Assembly: GCF_910586915.1 (NCBI RefSeq) | Contig: NZ_CAJULN010000010.1 | Coordinates: 31,692-95,691, forward strand | Direction of reading: 5' to 3' | DNA from: an uncultured Bacteroides sp. | GTDB taxonomy: Bacteria > Bacteroidota > Bacteroidia > Bacteroidales > Bacteroidaceae | Length of the DNA stretch: 64,000 bases | Shown: positions 19,558 to 30,600 of the stretch, piece after piece | Numbering within the stretch: the stretch's first letter is position 1 | Layout: each line of letters begins with the position of its first letter | Notes under the pieces: model-generated | What the model was told of the DNA's origin: nothing | Database searches by the model: none | Seen by the model: only the letters and a program-made list of their open reading frames with translations | Position numbers and translations under genes: made by a program

Positions 19558-19595
19558 TTATGCATTTTCACACATTTCTCTTCTCCGTAAGTTCC

Positions 19596-21170
19596 TTAAA
19601 ACTCACTCGTAAAGTGGAAACGGATATTCTTAAAATCCATCTGCGCCATTTGTAGCACATATCCGGAGTCGGCAAGGAACACGTCGCGTCCTTCCCTATC
19701 CTTCGCCATATACTGATACTTGCGTTTCTTGAAGGCTTCCAATTCCGCGGGGTCGTCGCTCTCCACCCAACACGCTTTGTAAAGGCTGACCGGCTCCCAG
19801 CGACAGGAGGCGTTATACTCGTTCAGCAAACGGTATTGGATGACTTCAAACTGCAACTGCCCCACCGTACCGATAATCTTGCGGCCGTTGAACTGGTTGA
19901 CAAACAACTGCGCCACACCTTCGTCCATCAACTGGTCAATACCTTTGGCCAGTTGCTTCTGCTTCATCGGGTCGGCGTTTTCGATATACTTGAACATCTC
20001 GGGCGAGAAACTGGGCAGGCCACGGAAATGAAGCATCTCCCCTTCGGTGAGCGTGTCGCCAATCTTGAACGTGCCGTTGTCGGGCAGGCCGATGATGTCT
20101 CCCGCATAGGCTTCGTCGATTGTTGTCTTGCGTTGCGCCATAAACTGTGTGGGCGACGAGAAACGTATCGTCTTGCCGTGACGCACGTGCATATACGGAG
20201 CGTTACGGACAAACTTGCCGGAGCAAATCTTACAGAACGCCACACAAGAACGGTGGTTGGGGTCGATATTGGCGGTTATCTTAAAGATAAATCCGGTGAA
20301 CTTGGGTTCTTCGGGCTTTACCTCACGCTCTTCCGCCTGCACGGAACGGGGGCTGGGCGCTATCTCTACGAAACAGTTCAACAACTCCTGCACACCGAAA
20401 TTGTTCAATGCCGAACCGAAGAACACGGGAGCACAGTCGCCGTTCAGGTAAGTGTTGACATCAAACTCCGGATAGACGCCTTCTATCAGTTCGAGGTCGC
20501 CGCGCAACTTGTCTGCCAACGGTTTTCCGATTTGCTTGTCGAGTTCTTCCGTATGGATATCGACCGCCACTTTTTCCGTCACCACCTGCTTGGAGGGCTG
20601 GTAGAGGTCGAGTTTCTGCTCGTAGATGTTGTACACGCCTTTGAAACGGGCACCCTGCTCGATGGGCCATGACAGGGGACGCACCTGAATCATCAGTTCC
20701 TCTTCCAACTCGTCGAGCAGGTCGAAGGGGTCTTTACCCTCGCGGTCCATCTTGTTGACGAAAATAATCACCGGTGTCTTGCGCATACGGCACACTTCCA
20801 TCAGCTTGCGTGTCTGTGTCTCCACACCTTTGGCACCATCTACCACGATGATAACGCTATCTACGGCGGTGAGTGTGCGGTATGTATCTTCGGCAAAGTC
20901 TTGGTGACCGGGAGTATCGAGAATGTTAATCTTGTAGTCGCGGTAGTCGAATTCCATCACGGAGGTCGTCACCGAGATACCGCGCTGTTTCTCAATCTCC
21001 ATCCAGTCGGAGGTAGCCGTTTTCTTTATCTTGTTGCTCTTCACCGCACCCGCTACCTGAATCTGACCGCCGAAAAGCAGCAACTTTTCCGTCAACGATG
21101 TCTTACCGGCATCGGGATGCGCAATAATGGCGAACGTACGCCGTCTCAAAATTTCTGTATTATCTGCCAT
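19596..21170 (-). CDS. prfC: Peptide chain release factor 3
   Basis: A 524-residue translational GTPase. The G1 motif [11 protein letters not shown] starts near residue 17, G3 is DTPGHQDF, and G4 is NKMD; the [24 protein letters not shown] segment is the RF3-type switch I region. Domains II and III follow, and the length matches RF3 (about 525) rather than EF-G. RF3 removes RF1 and RF2 from ribosomes after peptide release. It is the last gene of the LysE-DUF4924-rfbD-prfC group, 67 bp after rfbD. Confidence 0.97.
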   Translation of the reverse strand: MADNTEILRRRTFAIIAHPDAGKTSLTEKLLLFGGQIQVAGAVKSNKIKKTATSDWMEIEKQRGISVTTSVMEFDYRDYKINILDTPGHQDFAEDTYRTLTAVDSVIIVVDGAKGVETQTRKLMEVCRMRKTPVIIFVNKMDREGKDPFDLLDELEEELMIQVRPLSWPIEQGARFKGVYNIYEQKLDLYQPSKQVVTEKVAVDIHTEELDKQIGKPLADKLRGDLELIEGVYPEFDVNTYLNGDCAPVFFGSALNNFGVQELLNCFVEIAPSPRSVQAEEREVKPEEPKFTGFIFKITANIDPNHRSCVAFCKICSGKFVRNAPYMHVRHGKTIRFSSPTQFMAQRKTTIDEAYAGDIIGLPDNGTFKIGDTLTEGEMLHFRGLPSFSPEMFKYIENADPMKQKQLAKGIDQLMDEGVAQLFVNQFNGRKIIGTVGQLQFEVIQYRLLNEYNASCRWEPVSLYKACWVESDDPAELEAFKKRKYQYMAKDREGRDVFLADSGYVLQMAQMDFKNIRFHFTSEF

Positions 21171-21237
21171 AGTTGTTAAATTGAGAATTGAGAATTTAAA
21201 AATGATACGTTTGCACCTGTTTTTAAATTCTCAATCT

Positions 21238-22092
21238 TTAATTTTCAATTTCTTCCAAGCATCGTTTCAGGCTCTCTTCCCAATGGGGGATATCGAGTCC
21301 GAACGTTGTCTTTATCTTTGTCTTGTCAAGCACGGAATAGGCGGGACGGTTTGCCTTTGCCGGATATTCCGCCGTATGCAAAGGGGTTACCTTGCACGAA
21401 GTGATTCCCGCCAAACGATGGATGGCAAGCGTGAAATCATACCACGAGCATACGCCTTCGTTGCTGAAGTGGTAGACGCCGCGCACGATACCTTTATTGA
21501 TAATGGTGTAGATGGCGCGTGCTAGGTCGTTGGCGTAGGTGGGCGTGCCTATCTGGTCGAATACGACTCCGAGGGTGTCGCGCTCCTTTCCCAAGCGAAT
21601 CATCGTTTTCACAAAATTATTGCCGAAAGTGGAATAGAGCCATGCGGTACGGATAACTACCGCTTGCTCGCAATGTTCCATTACTTCGCGTTCGCCGTCG
21701 AGCTTCGTAACGCCGTAGACCGAATCGGGGCAAGGCTCGCACGCTTCCGTGTAAGGGAGATGGGCGGTGCCGTCGAACACATAGTCGGTAGATACCTGAA
21801 TGATGGCTGCCCGGTTGGCTTGCGCCGCACGCGCCAGCATTCCGGGGGCTTCCGTATTGAGCCTACGCGCCGCCTGGCGGTCGTCCTCCGCTTTGTCTAC
21901 GGCGGTATAGGCGGCACAGTTCACTACCAGTTCTATCCGTTTTTCGGCGATGTAGGCCCATACGGCCTGCTCGTCGCAGATATTGAGTTCGTACACATCT
22001 GTAAAAAAATACGTGTGTTGCGGGTTCTCTTTTGCAAGCACCTGCATTTCATTGCCAAGTTGACCGTTGGCACCCGTTACTAAAATTCTCAT
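21238..22092 (-). CDS. rfbD: dTDP-4-dehydrorhamnose reductase
   Basis: A 284-residue short-chain (extended SDR) reductase. The Rossmann glycine motif TGANGQLGNE is at the N-terminus, the catalytic YGVTK sits near residue 130 and STDYVFDG before it, which are RmlD signatures. It performs the last step of dTDP-L-rhamnose synthesis, reducing dTDP-4-dehydro-L-rhamnose with NAD(P)H; the product feeds surface polysaccharide and capsule synthesis. No rfbA, rfbB or rfbC gene is nearby, so the pathway is dispersed. Its ATG follows directly after the DUF4924 stop. Confidence 0.95.
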   Translation of the reverse strand: MRILVTGANGQLGNEMQVLAKENPQHTYFFTDVYELNICDEQAVWAYIAEKRIELVVNCAAYTAVDKAEDDRQAARRLNTEAPGMLARAAQANRAAIIQVSTDYVFDGTAHLPYTEACEPCPDSVYGVTKLDGEREVMEHCEQAVVIRTAWLYSTFGNNFVKTMIRLGKERDTLGVVFDQIGTPTYANDLARAIYTIINKGIVRGVYHFSNEGVCSWYDFTLAIHRLAGITSCKVTPLHTAEYPAKANRPAYSVLDKTKIKTTFGLDIPHWEESLKRCLEEIEN

Positions 22093-22638
22093 CTATTCAT
22101 CCAGTTTTAATTGACCTTTGCGGTCTTTATCATAATAATTTGCCAGCATGGAGAGGAAGCTGGTAATGGCTTCCATCGCTTTGGCGGTTCCATCGCTGAC
22201 AGGTTTCCGTTGCAGCCTCAACAGGAGCATTCCGTAGAGGGCTTCGAAGCAAGTTTCGAGTTCGGGCTCGTCTTTCTTGCCGTTCTTGTTGCGCAGTTCG
22301 ACGATAAACGGCAGCGCCTTGAAGTAGGCGGCACTGTAGAACGGGAACTTAGGCGAAGACGCCAACGCATTGTGCAGTTCGGTCAGGTTGATAATGACGT
22401 TCTTGTTTATCTGCAAATGCCCCGCTTCGCGCACGCCTTCCTCGCTCATCATCGTCAGCAAGTTTCCATACCACTCGCGCATGGCAGGACGCTGCTCTTC
22501 GGGATAGCGGGCTATCACGTTGGCTTCCAACTCTTCCGGTTGGCAATGGTTGGCGCGCAGCAGGTCTTCTTCCTGCCACATATATATAAGGTATTCGGCT
22601 ATATTCCGTTCCTTCAACTGTTTCGCTATCTCATTCAT
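22093..22638 (-). CDS. DUF4924 family protein of unknown function
   Basis: A 181-residue, mainly helical, probably cytoplasmic protein with no signal peptide. Features include an acidic, Trp-containing N-terminal half (IYMWQEEDLLRA, MREWYGNLL) and a helical C-terminal half (FEALYGMLLLRLQRK). I recognise it as the Bacteroidetes family DUF4924. It sits tightly between the LysE-type exporter (12 bp) and rfbD (no gap). The function is unknown and the neighbours are too different to suggest one. Confidence 0.85.
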   Translation of the reverse strand: MNEIAKQLKERNIAEYLIYMWQEEDLLRANHCQPEELEANVIARYPEEQRPAMREWYGNLLTMMSEEGVREAGHLQINKNVIINLTELHNALASSPKFPFYSAAYFKALPFIVELRNKNGKKDEPELETCFEALYGMLLLRLQRKPVSDGTAKAMEAITSFLSMLANYYDKDRKGQLKLDE

Positions 22639-22650
22639 AAAGCTATCGTT

Positions 22651-23304
22651 CTAATAAATCGACTCTCCCAACAACGTATATACCATTCCGGCAAGGGACA
22701 CCAACATGACAATGCTTCCGATGACGCGGTTCAGTATCCATATCCCCCGCAGGTTGAACTTGGTGCGCACCTTGTTTACGAAATAGGTGATTCCGAGCCA
22801 CCAGGCGAGTGCTCCCAACGCAATGGCGCAATAGCCCGTAATCTCCTCAAACACCAGCACGCCGGGCTGCACAAATGCAAAACGGGCAAAAAGTCCGATA
22901 AAAAGGAAGATTATCAGTGGATTGGAGAGAGTGACGAAAAACGCGGTGATGAAATTGTGAAAATAAGAACCTTTGTTGGACGAAGCCGGACGGATGGACT
23001 GCACCGGATTGCTGCGAAAGGTGTATATGCCGAAAAGGAGCAGCATGATGCTTCCCAACAGTTGCAGATAGAAAATGTTTTTGTTGATATAATCGAAGAC
23101 GAAGCTCATTCCGTAGCCAGTGAGCAGGGCGTAAGCTATATCGCTCAAAGAGGCTCCCAAACCAGTGACAAAGCCATACCAGCGTCCTTTGTTCAACGTC
23201 CGTTGGATGCACAATACGCCCACCGGACCCAAAGGTGCGGACACTACAACGCCAATAATAAAGCCTTTAACTAATATATCGAATATGGTTTCTATCTGAA
23301 TCAT
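22651..23304 (-). CDS. LysE/RhtB-family amino-acid exporter
   Basis: A 217-residue membrane protein with about six hydrophobic segments and the family motif GFIIGVVVSAPLGPVGVLCIQRTLNKGR near the N-terminus. A longer frame upstream to 23415 has no signal features; ATG at 23304 matches the normal family N-terminus. Members export amino acids or related metabolites using the proton gradient; the substrate is not predictable. It heads the four-gene minus-strand group that ends with prfC. Confidence 0.9.
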   Translation of the reverse strand: MIQIETIFDILVKGFIIGVVVSAPLGPVGVLCIQRTLNKGRWYGFVTGLGASLSDIAYALLTGYGMSFVFDYINKNIFYLQLLGSIMLLLFGIYTFRSNPVQSIRPASSNKGSYFHNFITAFFVTLSNPLIIFLFIGLFARFAFVQPGVLVFEEITGYCAIALGALAWWLGITYFVNKVRTKFNLRGIWILNRVIGSIVMLVSLAGMVYTLLGESIY

Positions 23305-23452
23305 GTCGCAAATATCGCATTTTTTTATGATATGAGGATAGGATATTAACGTTTTTTTCCAACGAACCTCTGTACAGGCAATCCGTGCCGTGTGCAACGA
23401 AAATAAATAAAGCATAGCTGCCAGAGTTTTCTCCCCTGCATAAACAGGTATG

Positions 23453-23539
23453 CTGACACCCGGGTCTCACCACTACCGACACCCGGGTCTTGGATATATC
23501 AGCACCCGGGTGTCAGCATCACCGAGACCCGGGTGTCAG
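23453..23539. repeat. Four ACCCGGGT palindromes arranged as nested inverted repeats
   Basis: Four copies of a GC-rich palindromic core (ACCCGGGT) occur near 23458, 23481, 23502 and 23528. Copies 1 and 2 read GACACCCGGGTC, copies 3 and 4 are in the opposite orientation. The 16 bases of copy 1 (23453-23468) are the exact reverse complement of copy 4 (23524-23539), and copies 2 and 3 also pair, giving nested hairpins. The cluster lies in the 432-bp gap between the divergent LysE-type gene and purL. The remaining sequence there holds only the purL promoter. Confidence 0.9.
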
Positions 23540-23646
23540 ACAAGTTTCGTTTACCAAGCATTTTTCTTTCCTTCGTAGTGTAATTAAAATTCGGATGCAG
23601 TCCATTATTTATTCCTGTTTTTTTTCTCCCCACCAATGAAATTGCT

Positions 23647-23654
23647 TATCTTTG
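23647..23654 (+). promoter_or_regulatory. purL: Predicted -7 box of the purL promoter
   Basis: TATCTTTG matches the TAnnTTTG consensus exactly; the -33 region is T-rich but not a clear TTTG. A start near 23661 leaves a leader of about 75 bases before ATG at 23737. No known purine riboswitch pattern is recognisable in the leader. Confidence 0.55.
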
Positions 23655-23736
23655 CGCCACGTAAAAAAGGAGAAGTTCGCTCTTGCAGAGAAACTTCAAC
23701 TGTGAATCGTAAATCATAAAATCGTAAATATACAAC

Positions 23737-26700
23737 ATGATTCTTTTTTTCAGAACCCCTTCCAAGAGCGTGATTGCCGTAGAGAGCAACCATCAGCTCA
23801 CACTTGACGAAAGTAACAAACTATGCTGGCTTTTTGGCGAAGCCGCTATGGAAAGTGAAGAAAACCTGAAAGGCTGTTTCGTGGGCCCGCGCCGCGAAAT
23901 GATTACTCCCTGGAGTACGAACGCCGTAGAAATCACCCAAAACATGGGGCTTGAAGGTCTCAGCCGCATCGAAGAGTATTTCCCCGTTGCCGACGAAAAC
24001 GCCGACTACGACCCGATGCTGCAACGTATGTACAAGGGACTCGACCAGGAAGTGTTCACCACCAACCGCCAGCCGGAACCCATCCTCTACATAGAAGACC
24101 TCGAAGCATACAACGAGCAAGAGGGATTGGCACTTTCCAAAGAAGAAATGGACTATCTGAAGAAAGTAGAAAACGACCTCGGACGCAAGCTAACCGACTC
24201 CGAAGTATTCGGATTCGCACAAATCAACTCCGAGCACTGCCGCCACAAAATCTTCGGCGGAACGTTCATCATCGACGGAGTAGAGCAGGAATCGTCCCTG
24301 TTTCAGATGATTAAAAAGACGACACAGGAGAACCCCAATAAAATCATCTCTGCCTACAAAGACAACGTTGCCTTCGCCGAAGGTCCGGTAGTGGAGCAGT
24401 TTGCCCCGGCCGACCACTCCAAGCCCGACTACTTCCAGGTGAAAGACATAAAGAGCGTTATCTCGCTGAAAGCGGAGACACACAACTTCCCCACCACCGT
24501 AGAGCCGTTCAACGGTGCATCGACCGGTACGGGAGGAGAAATACGCGACCGTATGGGCGGTGGCAAAGGCTCATGGCCCATTGCGGGTACTGCCGTCTAC
24601 ATGACTTCTTATCCGCGCACAGACGAAGGACGCGAATGGGAAGAGATTCTTCCGGTGCGTAAATGGCTGTACCAGACTCCCGAACAGATTCTTATCAAGG
24701 CTTCCAACGGTGCTTCCGACTTCGGAAACAAGTTCGGCCAGCCGCTCATCTGCGGTTCGGTGCTGACGTTTGAACATACGGAAAACCAAGAAGTATATGG
24801 CTACGACAAAGTAATCATGCTTGCCGGCGGCGTAGGCTACGGCACACAGCGCGACTGTCTGAAAGGCGCTCCCGAAGCCGGCAACAAGGTGGTCGTAATC
24901 GGCGGCGACAACTACCGCATCGGACTGGGCGGCGGCTCAGTATCTTCGGTAGATACAGGACGCTACAGCAGCGGAATCGAGCTGAACGCCGTTCAGCGTG
25001 CCAACGCAGAGATGCAGAAACGCGCCAACAACGTGGTGCGCGCCCTTTGCGAAGAGGAGGTGAACCCCATCGTCTCCATCCACGACCACGGCTCTGCCGG
25101 ACACGTCAACTGTCTGTCCGAATTGGTGGAAGAATGCGGTGGTCTGATTGACATGAGCAAACTGCCCGTCGGCGACAAAACCCTGTCGGCAAAAGAAATC
25201 ATCGCCAACGAGAGCCAGGAACGCATGGGTCTGCTGATTAAAGAAGAAGCCATCGAACACGTGCGCAAGATTGCCGAGCGCGAACGCGCACCGATGTACG
25301 TAGTGGGCGAAACAACCGGCGACCACCGCTTTGCCTTCCAACAGGCAGACGGCGTACGTCCGTTCGACCTCGCCGTAGAGCAGATGTTCGGCTCCTCTCC
25401 CAAGACATATATGGTAGACAAAACCGTAGAGCGCCATTACGAAATGCCGGAATACGAACTGCCCAAACTCCACGAATATCTGACCAACGTATTGCAACTC
25501 GAAGCAGTAGCCTGCAAAGACTGGCTGACAAACAAGGTAGACCGCTCCGTGACAGGTAAGGTGGCACGCCAGCAATGTCAGGGCGAACTCCAGTTGCCGT
25601 TGAGCGACTGCGGCGTGGTAGCACTCGACTATCGTGGTGAGAAAGGTATCGCCACCTCCATCGGCCATGCTCCGCAAGCTGCTTTGGCAGACCCGGCTGC
25701 CGGCTCCATCCTCGCCGTATCCGAAGCGCTGACCAACCTCGTGTGGGCGCCGATGGCAGAAGGTATGGACAGCATCTCATTGTCTGCTAACTGGATGTGG
25801 CCCTGCCGTTCTCAGGAAGGCGAAGACGCCCGTCTCTACACGGCTGTCAAAGCGCTGAGCGACTTCTGCTGCGCCCTGCACATCAACGTACCGACCGGAA
25901 AAGACTCTTTGTCCATGACACAGAAATATCCGAACGGCGAAAAAGTAATCTCTCCGGGAACGGTCATCGTTTCTGCCGGCGGCGAAGTGTCCGACGTGAA
26001 GAAGGTGGTATCGCCCGTATTGGTGAACAACGAAAAGACTACGATTTATCATATCGACTTCAGCTTTGACGCGCTGAAACTCGGAGGCTCCGCCTTCGCA
26101 CAATCATTGGGCAAGGTGGGCGACGACGTGCCTTGCGTGCAAGACGCCGAATACTTCCGCGATGCATTCCTCGCCGTACAGGAGCTTGTAAACAAGGGGC
26201 TGATTCTTGCCGGACACGACATCTCTGCCGGCGGTCTTATCACCACACTGCTCGAAATGTGCTTTGCCAACGTAGAGGGCGGTATGGAAATCAACCTCGA
26301 CAAGATGAAGGAACAGGACATCGTGAAGATTCTGTTTGCCGAAAATCCGGGTATCGTCATCCAAATCAGCGACAAGCACAAGGAGGAAGTGAAGAAAATA
26401 CTCGAAGATGCCGGCGTAGGCTACGTGAAATTGGGTACACCGACCGACGAACGCCACATCTTAGTATCCAAAAACGATGCTACCTACCAGTTCGGTATCG
26501 ACTATATGCGCGACGTATGGTATTCTTCTTCTTACCTGCTCGACCGCAAGCAGTCGATGAACGGATGCGCCAAGAAGCGTTTCGAGAACTACAAGATGCA
26601 GCCTGTTGAATTTGCCTTCATGCCCGAATTCAAAGGCAAACTGTCGCAATACGGCCTTACGCCCGACCGCCGTACACCGAGCGGTATCCGCGCAGCCATC

Positions 26701-27444
26701 ATCCGCGAGAAAGGTACAAACGGCGAACGCGAAATGGCTTACTCGCTCTACCTGGCAGGCTTCGACGTAAAAGACGTGACAATGACCGACCTTATCAGCG
26801 GACGCGAAACGCTGGAAGATGTAAACATGATTGTTTACTGCGGCGGATTCTCCAACTCCGATGTGCTCGGCTCCGCCAAAGGATGGGCAGGCGGATTCCT
26901 GTTCAACCCGAAAGCCAAAGAGGCACTCGACAAGTTCTATGCCCGCGAGGATACGCTTTCGCTGGGTATCTGCAACGGCTGCCAGTTGATGATGGAATTA
27001 GGACTTATCAATCCGGAACACGAGAAAAAGGGCAAGATGCTGCACAACGTTTCCCACAAGTTCGAATCTACCTTCGTGGGACTGACCATCCCGACCAACC
27101 GCAGTGTGATGTTCGGCTCGCTGAGCGGAAGCAAACTCGGTATCTGGGTGGCACACGGAGAAGGAAAATTCTCCTTGCCGTATGACGAAGACCGATACAA
27201 CGTAGTGGCGAAATACAGCTACGACGAATATCCGGGCAACCCGAACGGTTCCGACTACTCCGTAGCAGGACTCGCCAGCGCCGACGGACGCCACTTGGCA
27301 ATGATGCCTCACCTGGAACGCGCCATCTTCCCGTGGCAGAACGGCTGCTATCCGGCCGACCGCAAGAATAGCGACCAAGTAACGCCGTGGATTGAAGCAT
27401 TTGTCAACGCACGCAAGTGGGTGGAAGAAAAAATAAACAAGTAA
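23737..27444 (+). CDS. purL: Phosphoribosylformylglycinamidine synthase, single-chain large form
   Basis: A 1235-residue FGAM synthase, the fused form with synthetase and glutaminase on one chain. The N-terminal domain is followed by two AIR-synthase-type halves (for example INSEHCRHKIFGG, KAETHNFPT and GGEIRDRMGGGKGS) and a C-terminal class I glutamine amidotransferase with the nucleophile Cys1079 in LGICNGCQLMMEL and the late His in MMPHLERA. It converts FGAR, glutamine and ATP to FGAM in de novo purine synthesis. It is a monocistronic gene with its own promoter and a strong terminator. Confidence 0.97.
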   Translation: MILFFRTPSKSVIAVESNHQLTLDESNKLCWLFGEAAMESEENLKGCFVGPRREMITPWSTNAVEITQNMGLEGLSRIEEYFPVADENADYDPMLQRMYKGLDQEVFTTNRQPEPILYIEDLEAYNEQEGLALSKEEMDYLKKVENDLGRKLTDSEVFGFAQINSEHCRHKIFGGTFIIDGVEQESSLFQMIKKTTQENPNKIISAYKDNVAFAEGPVVEQFAPADHSKPDYFQVKDIKSVISLKAETHNFPTTVEPFNGASTGTGGEIRDRMGGGKGSWPIAGTAVYMTSYPRTDEGREWEEILPVRKWLYQTPEQILIKASNGASDFGNKFGQPLICGSVLTFEHTENQEVYGYDKVIMLAGGVGYGTQRDCLKGAPEAGNKVVVIGGDNYRIGLGGGSVSSVDTGRYSSGIELNAVQRANAEMQKRANNVVRALCEEEVNPIVSIHDHGSAGHVNCLSELVEECGGLIDMSKLPVGDKTLSAKEIIANESQERMGLLIKEEAIEHVRKIAERERAPMYVVGETTGDHRFAFQQADGVRPFDLAVEQMFGSSPKTYMVDKTVERHYEMPEYELPKLHEYLTNVLQLEAVACKDWLTNKVDRSVTGKVARQQCQGELQLPLSDCGVVALDYRGEKGIATSIGHAPQAALADPAAGSILAVSEALTNLVWAPMAEGMDSISLSANWMWPCRSQEGEDARLYTAVKALSDFCCALHINVPTGKDSLSMTQKYPNGEKVISPGTVIVSAGGEVSDVKKVVSPVLVNNEKTTIYHIDFSFDALKLGGSAFAQSLGKVGDDVPCVQDAEYFRDAFLAVQELVNKGLILAGHDISAGGLITTLLEMCFANVEGGMEINLDKMKEQDIVKILFAENPGIVIQISDKHKEEVKKILEDAGVGYVKLGTPTDERHILVSKNDATYQFGIDYMRDVWYSSSYLLDRKQSMNGCAKKRFENYKMQPVEFAFMPEFKGKLSQYGLTPDRRTPSGIRAAIIREKGTNGEREMAYSLYLAGFDVKDVTMTDLISGRETLEDVNMIVYCGGFSNSDVLGSAKGWAGGFLFNPKAKEALDKFYAREDTLSLGICNGCQLMMELGLINPEHEKKGKMLHNVSHKFESTFVGLTIPTNRSVMFGSLSGSKLGIWVAHGEGKFSLPYDEDRYNVVAKYSYDEYPGNPNGSDYSVAGLASADGRHLAMMPHLERAIFPWQNGCYPADRKNSDQVTPWIEAFVNARKWVEEKINK

Positions 27445-27464
27445 TCCTTTAGTTTTTCGTACAG

Positions 27465-27508
27465 AAAAGGTTGGTATTTCTCAGAAATGCCGGCCTTTTC
27501 TTTTTATT
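27465..27508 (+). terminator. Intrinsic terminator of purL
   Basis: A 16-bp stem (27465-27480 with 27484-27499, three G-U type pairs) with a 3-base loop is followed by a T-rich tract to 27508. It starts about 20 bases after the purL stop. Confidence 0.85.
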
Positions 27509-27580
27509 ATCCACAGCGGGCAACGGGCAAATATACGGTTCCCTCCCACGCTCAGAACCATTGAATCTTATCGGCAAAAT

Positions 27581-27611
27581 TTTGCAATATTGGAAATTCT
27601 TCTTAATTTTG
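27581..27611 (+). promoter_or_regulatory. Predicted promoter of the 27667 hybrid regulator
   Basis: TTTG (27581-27584), 19 bp, then TAATTTTG (27604-27611): a perfect match in sequence and spacing to the Bacteroides housekeeping promoter. The leader would be about 50 bases. Confidence 0.75.
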
Positions 27612-27666
27612 TAAGACTTTCTCTCTCTATAAACAAGATTCAATAACCCTTAAAAGTCCTATTCGT

Positions 27667-30600
27667 ATGAAAAAGTGGATTTTTTTATTCTTATTGTTTC
27701 CTTTAGCCTGTGCCGCTCAGACGTATCGTTATCTTGGAGTGAAAGATGGATTAAGCAACAGGCGAGTTTATTGCATTCAGAAAGATAAGACCGGTTATAT
27801 GTGGTTCCTCACCCACGAAGGAATCGACAGATTCAACGGAAAAGAAATCAAACAATACAAATTGACGGACGGCGACACAGAAGTGAATTCGCTGTTAAAC
27901 CTCAATTGGCTGTACACCGACCGGGACGGTGTGCTGTGGGAAATCGGAAAAAAAGGCAAGATATTCCGCTACGACCAGCTTCGCGACCGCTTCGAGCTTA
28001 TCTACAAACTACCGATAGAACAGTTTCGCGACCTGCCGGCACCCATCAGTTTTGCCTGGCTCGACCGTAACAACCGGATATGGTTGTGCAACGAAGAGAC
28101 CATCTTTCTCTACCACACGGCAACCAACCGGATACAGCGCGTCGGAAACGAACTAAAAGAAGCCGTCACCGATATCGAACAGATTGATGAATCCCACTAT
28201 TTCATCGGTACGGAGACGGGGATTCACTATGCCAAACTGGAAAACGAGACGTTGGAACTTATCGACTGCGACAAATTGGAGAGCGTGAAAGTGCAAGTGA
28301 GCGACTTACACTTCGACCGAAAGGCAGGCAAACTATTCATAGGGACTTTTCTGAGAGGTGTCTTTGTATATGACACCCATCTCAAGTCGGTAGTACAGCC
28401 CGACAGCAACCTGAAAGATATCACCATCAACCAATTCAAGCCACTGAACGACCAAGAATTACTGATAGCCACAGACGGCGGCGGTGTATATAAGATGAAC
28501 ATCGCCACGTTCCGGCTTGCGCCTTATATCATCACAGACTACGACAGCAACAACGGTATGAACGGCAACAGCATCAACGACATCTACGTAGATGATGAAA
28601 AACGGATATGGCTAGCAAATTATCCCATCGGTGTCACGATACAGAACAACCGTTATCCCGAATATAAATGGATAAAACACTCCATCGGCAACAAGCAGTC
28701 GTTAGTCAACGACCAAGTAAATGCAATCATTGAAGACAACGACGGCGACTTATGGTATGCCACCAATAACGGAATCAGCTTTTTCAATTCAAAAACCGGA
28801 CAATGGCGTTCCGTACTCAGTTCTTTTGAAAAGCCGCAAGGCAACAAGAGCCATATCTTCCTCACTCTTTGCGAAGTGGCTCCCGGAATCGTTTGGGCGG
28901 GCGGTTATTCTTCGGGGATTTATCAGATAAACAAAAAGACCTTCCAAGTCAGTTACTTCATGCCGCCGCTATACACGCACACCAGTATGCGACCCGACAA
29001 ATATATACGCGACATCCGCAAGGATTCACAAGGCTACATCTGGTCGGGCGGATTTTACAACCTCAAACGCATCTGCCTCAAAAGCCAGGACGTACGGCTC
29101 TATCCGGGCTTGAACTCCATCACCGCCATTATCGAAAAAGACGAGCAAAGTATGTGGATAGGCAGTGCCACAGGGTTATATCTGCTCGACAAAGAATCAG
29201 GGGAATGGGAACGCATCAAACTGCCGGTAGAATCGACCTATGTCTACTCGCTGCATCAGACACGAAACGGCTCATTGTATATAGGTACGAGCGGTTCGGG
29301 GCTTTTAATTTACGACTGCCACAAAAAGCTGTTCACCCGCTACAACTCGGACAACTGCGCCTTGATATCCAACAACATCTACACCATACTGTCGGACGCC
29401 GACAAAGAAATACTGATGGGCACGGAGAACGGACTGACAAGTTTCTACCCCGAACAAAAGAAGTTTCACAACTGGACGAAAGATATGGGCTTGATGACGA
29501 CACACTTCAACGCACTGTCGGGTGTATTGCGCCGCAACGACCACTTCGTATTCGGCAGTTCGGACGGAGCAATCGAGTTTCACAAAGCGATGAAGTTGCC
29601 CCGAAGCTATTCGTCCAAAATGATTTTCAGCGACTTTAGGCTGTTCTATCAGACGGTTTATCCGGGCGACGCGCATTCGCCGCTAAAAGAGAACATCAAC
29701 AACACGAAAGTGCTGAAATTGAAATACAACCAAAATATATTCTCCCTGCGGATTTCTTCCATCAATTACGATTATCCTTCCAACATTCTTTATTCCTGGA
29801 AGTTGGAAGGTTTCTACAAAGAGTGGAGCAAGCCTGGCGACGAAAGTACCATCCGCTACACCAATCTTGCACCAGGCACATATACGCTCAGAGTACGCGC
29901 CATCTCCAACGAAGACAAACGGGTGGTACTCGAAGAAAGAAGCATGGACATCATCATTGCCCGGCCTTTCTGGCTGACCATCTGGGCAATGTTATTGTAT
30001 GTAGGTATTCTCTTCTTTATTGTCAGCATTCTGTCGCGTATCCTCATTTTACGGAAACAGCGCAAAGTCTCGGACGAAAAAATACATTTCTTCATCAACA
30101 CGGCACACGACATCCGCACTCCACTGACGCTAATCAAAGCACCTTTGGAGGAGTTGCGCGAAAAAGAGACACTAAGCAAGGAGGGGCTTACCAATATAAA
30201 TACGGCGCTGCGCAACGTAAACGCCTTGCTTTGCCTCACCACCAACCTTATCAATTTTGAAAAAGCGGATGTTTATTCCTCCGAACTGTATCTCTCGGAA
30301 CATGAACTCAATGCGTTTGTAAACGAAGCAGTCAATGCCTTCCAACAGTACGCCAACGTCAAGCACATCGACCTCACCTGCGAAAGCAGCGTCAGCTACA
30401 TGAATGTATGGTTTGACAAGGAGAAAATGGAGTCCATCTTCAAGAACATCATTTCAAACGCCTTGAAATATACTCCCGAGAATGGCAAAGTGCAGGTCTG
30501 CGTTTCGGAGACTTCCGACTCGTGGAGCGTGGAAGTCAAAGACACCGGTATCGGTATTCCCGCCAACGAGCAAAAGCGTTTGTTCAAACTTCATTTCCGC

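Noticed and set aside
24937..25677. Long minus-strand open frame inside purL
   Set aside because: A shadow of the GC-rich purL codons; no domain, signal or promoter.
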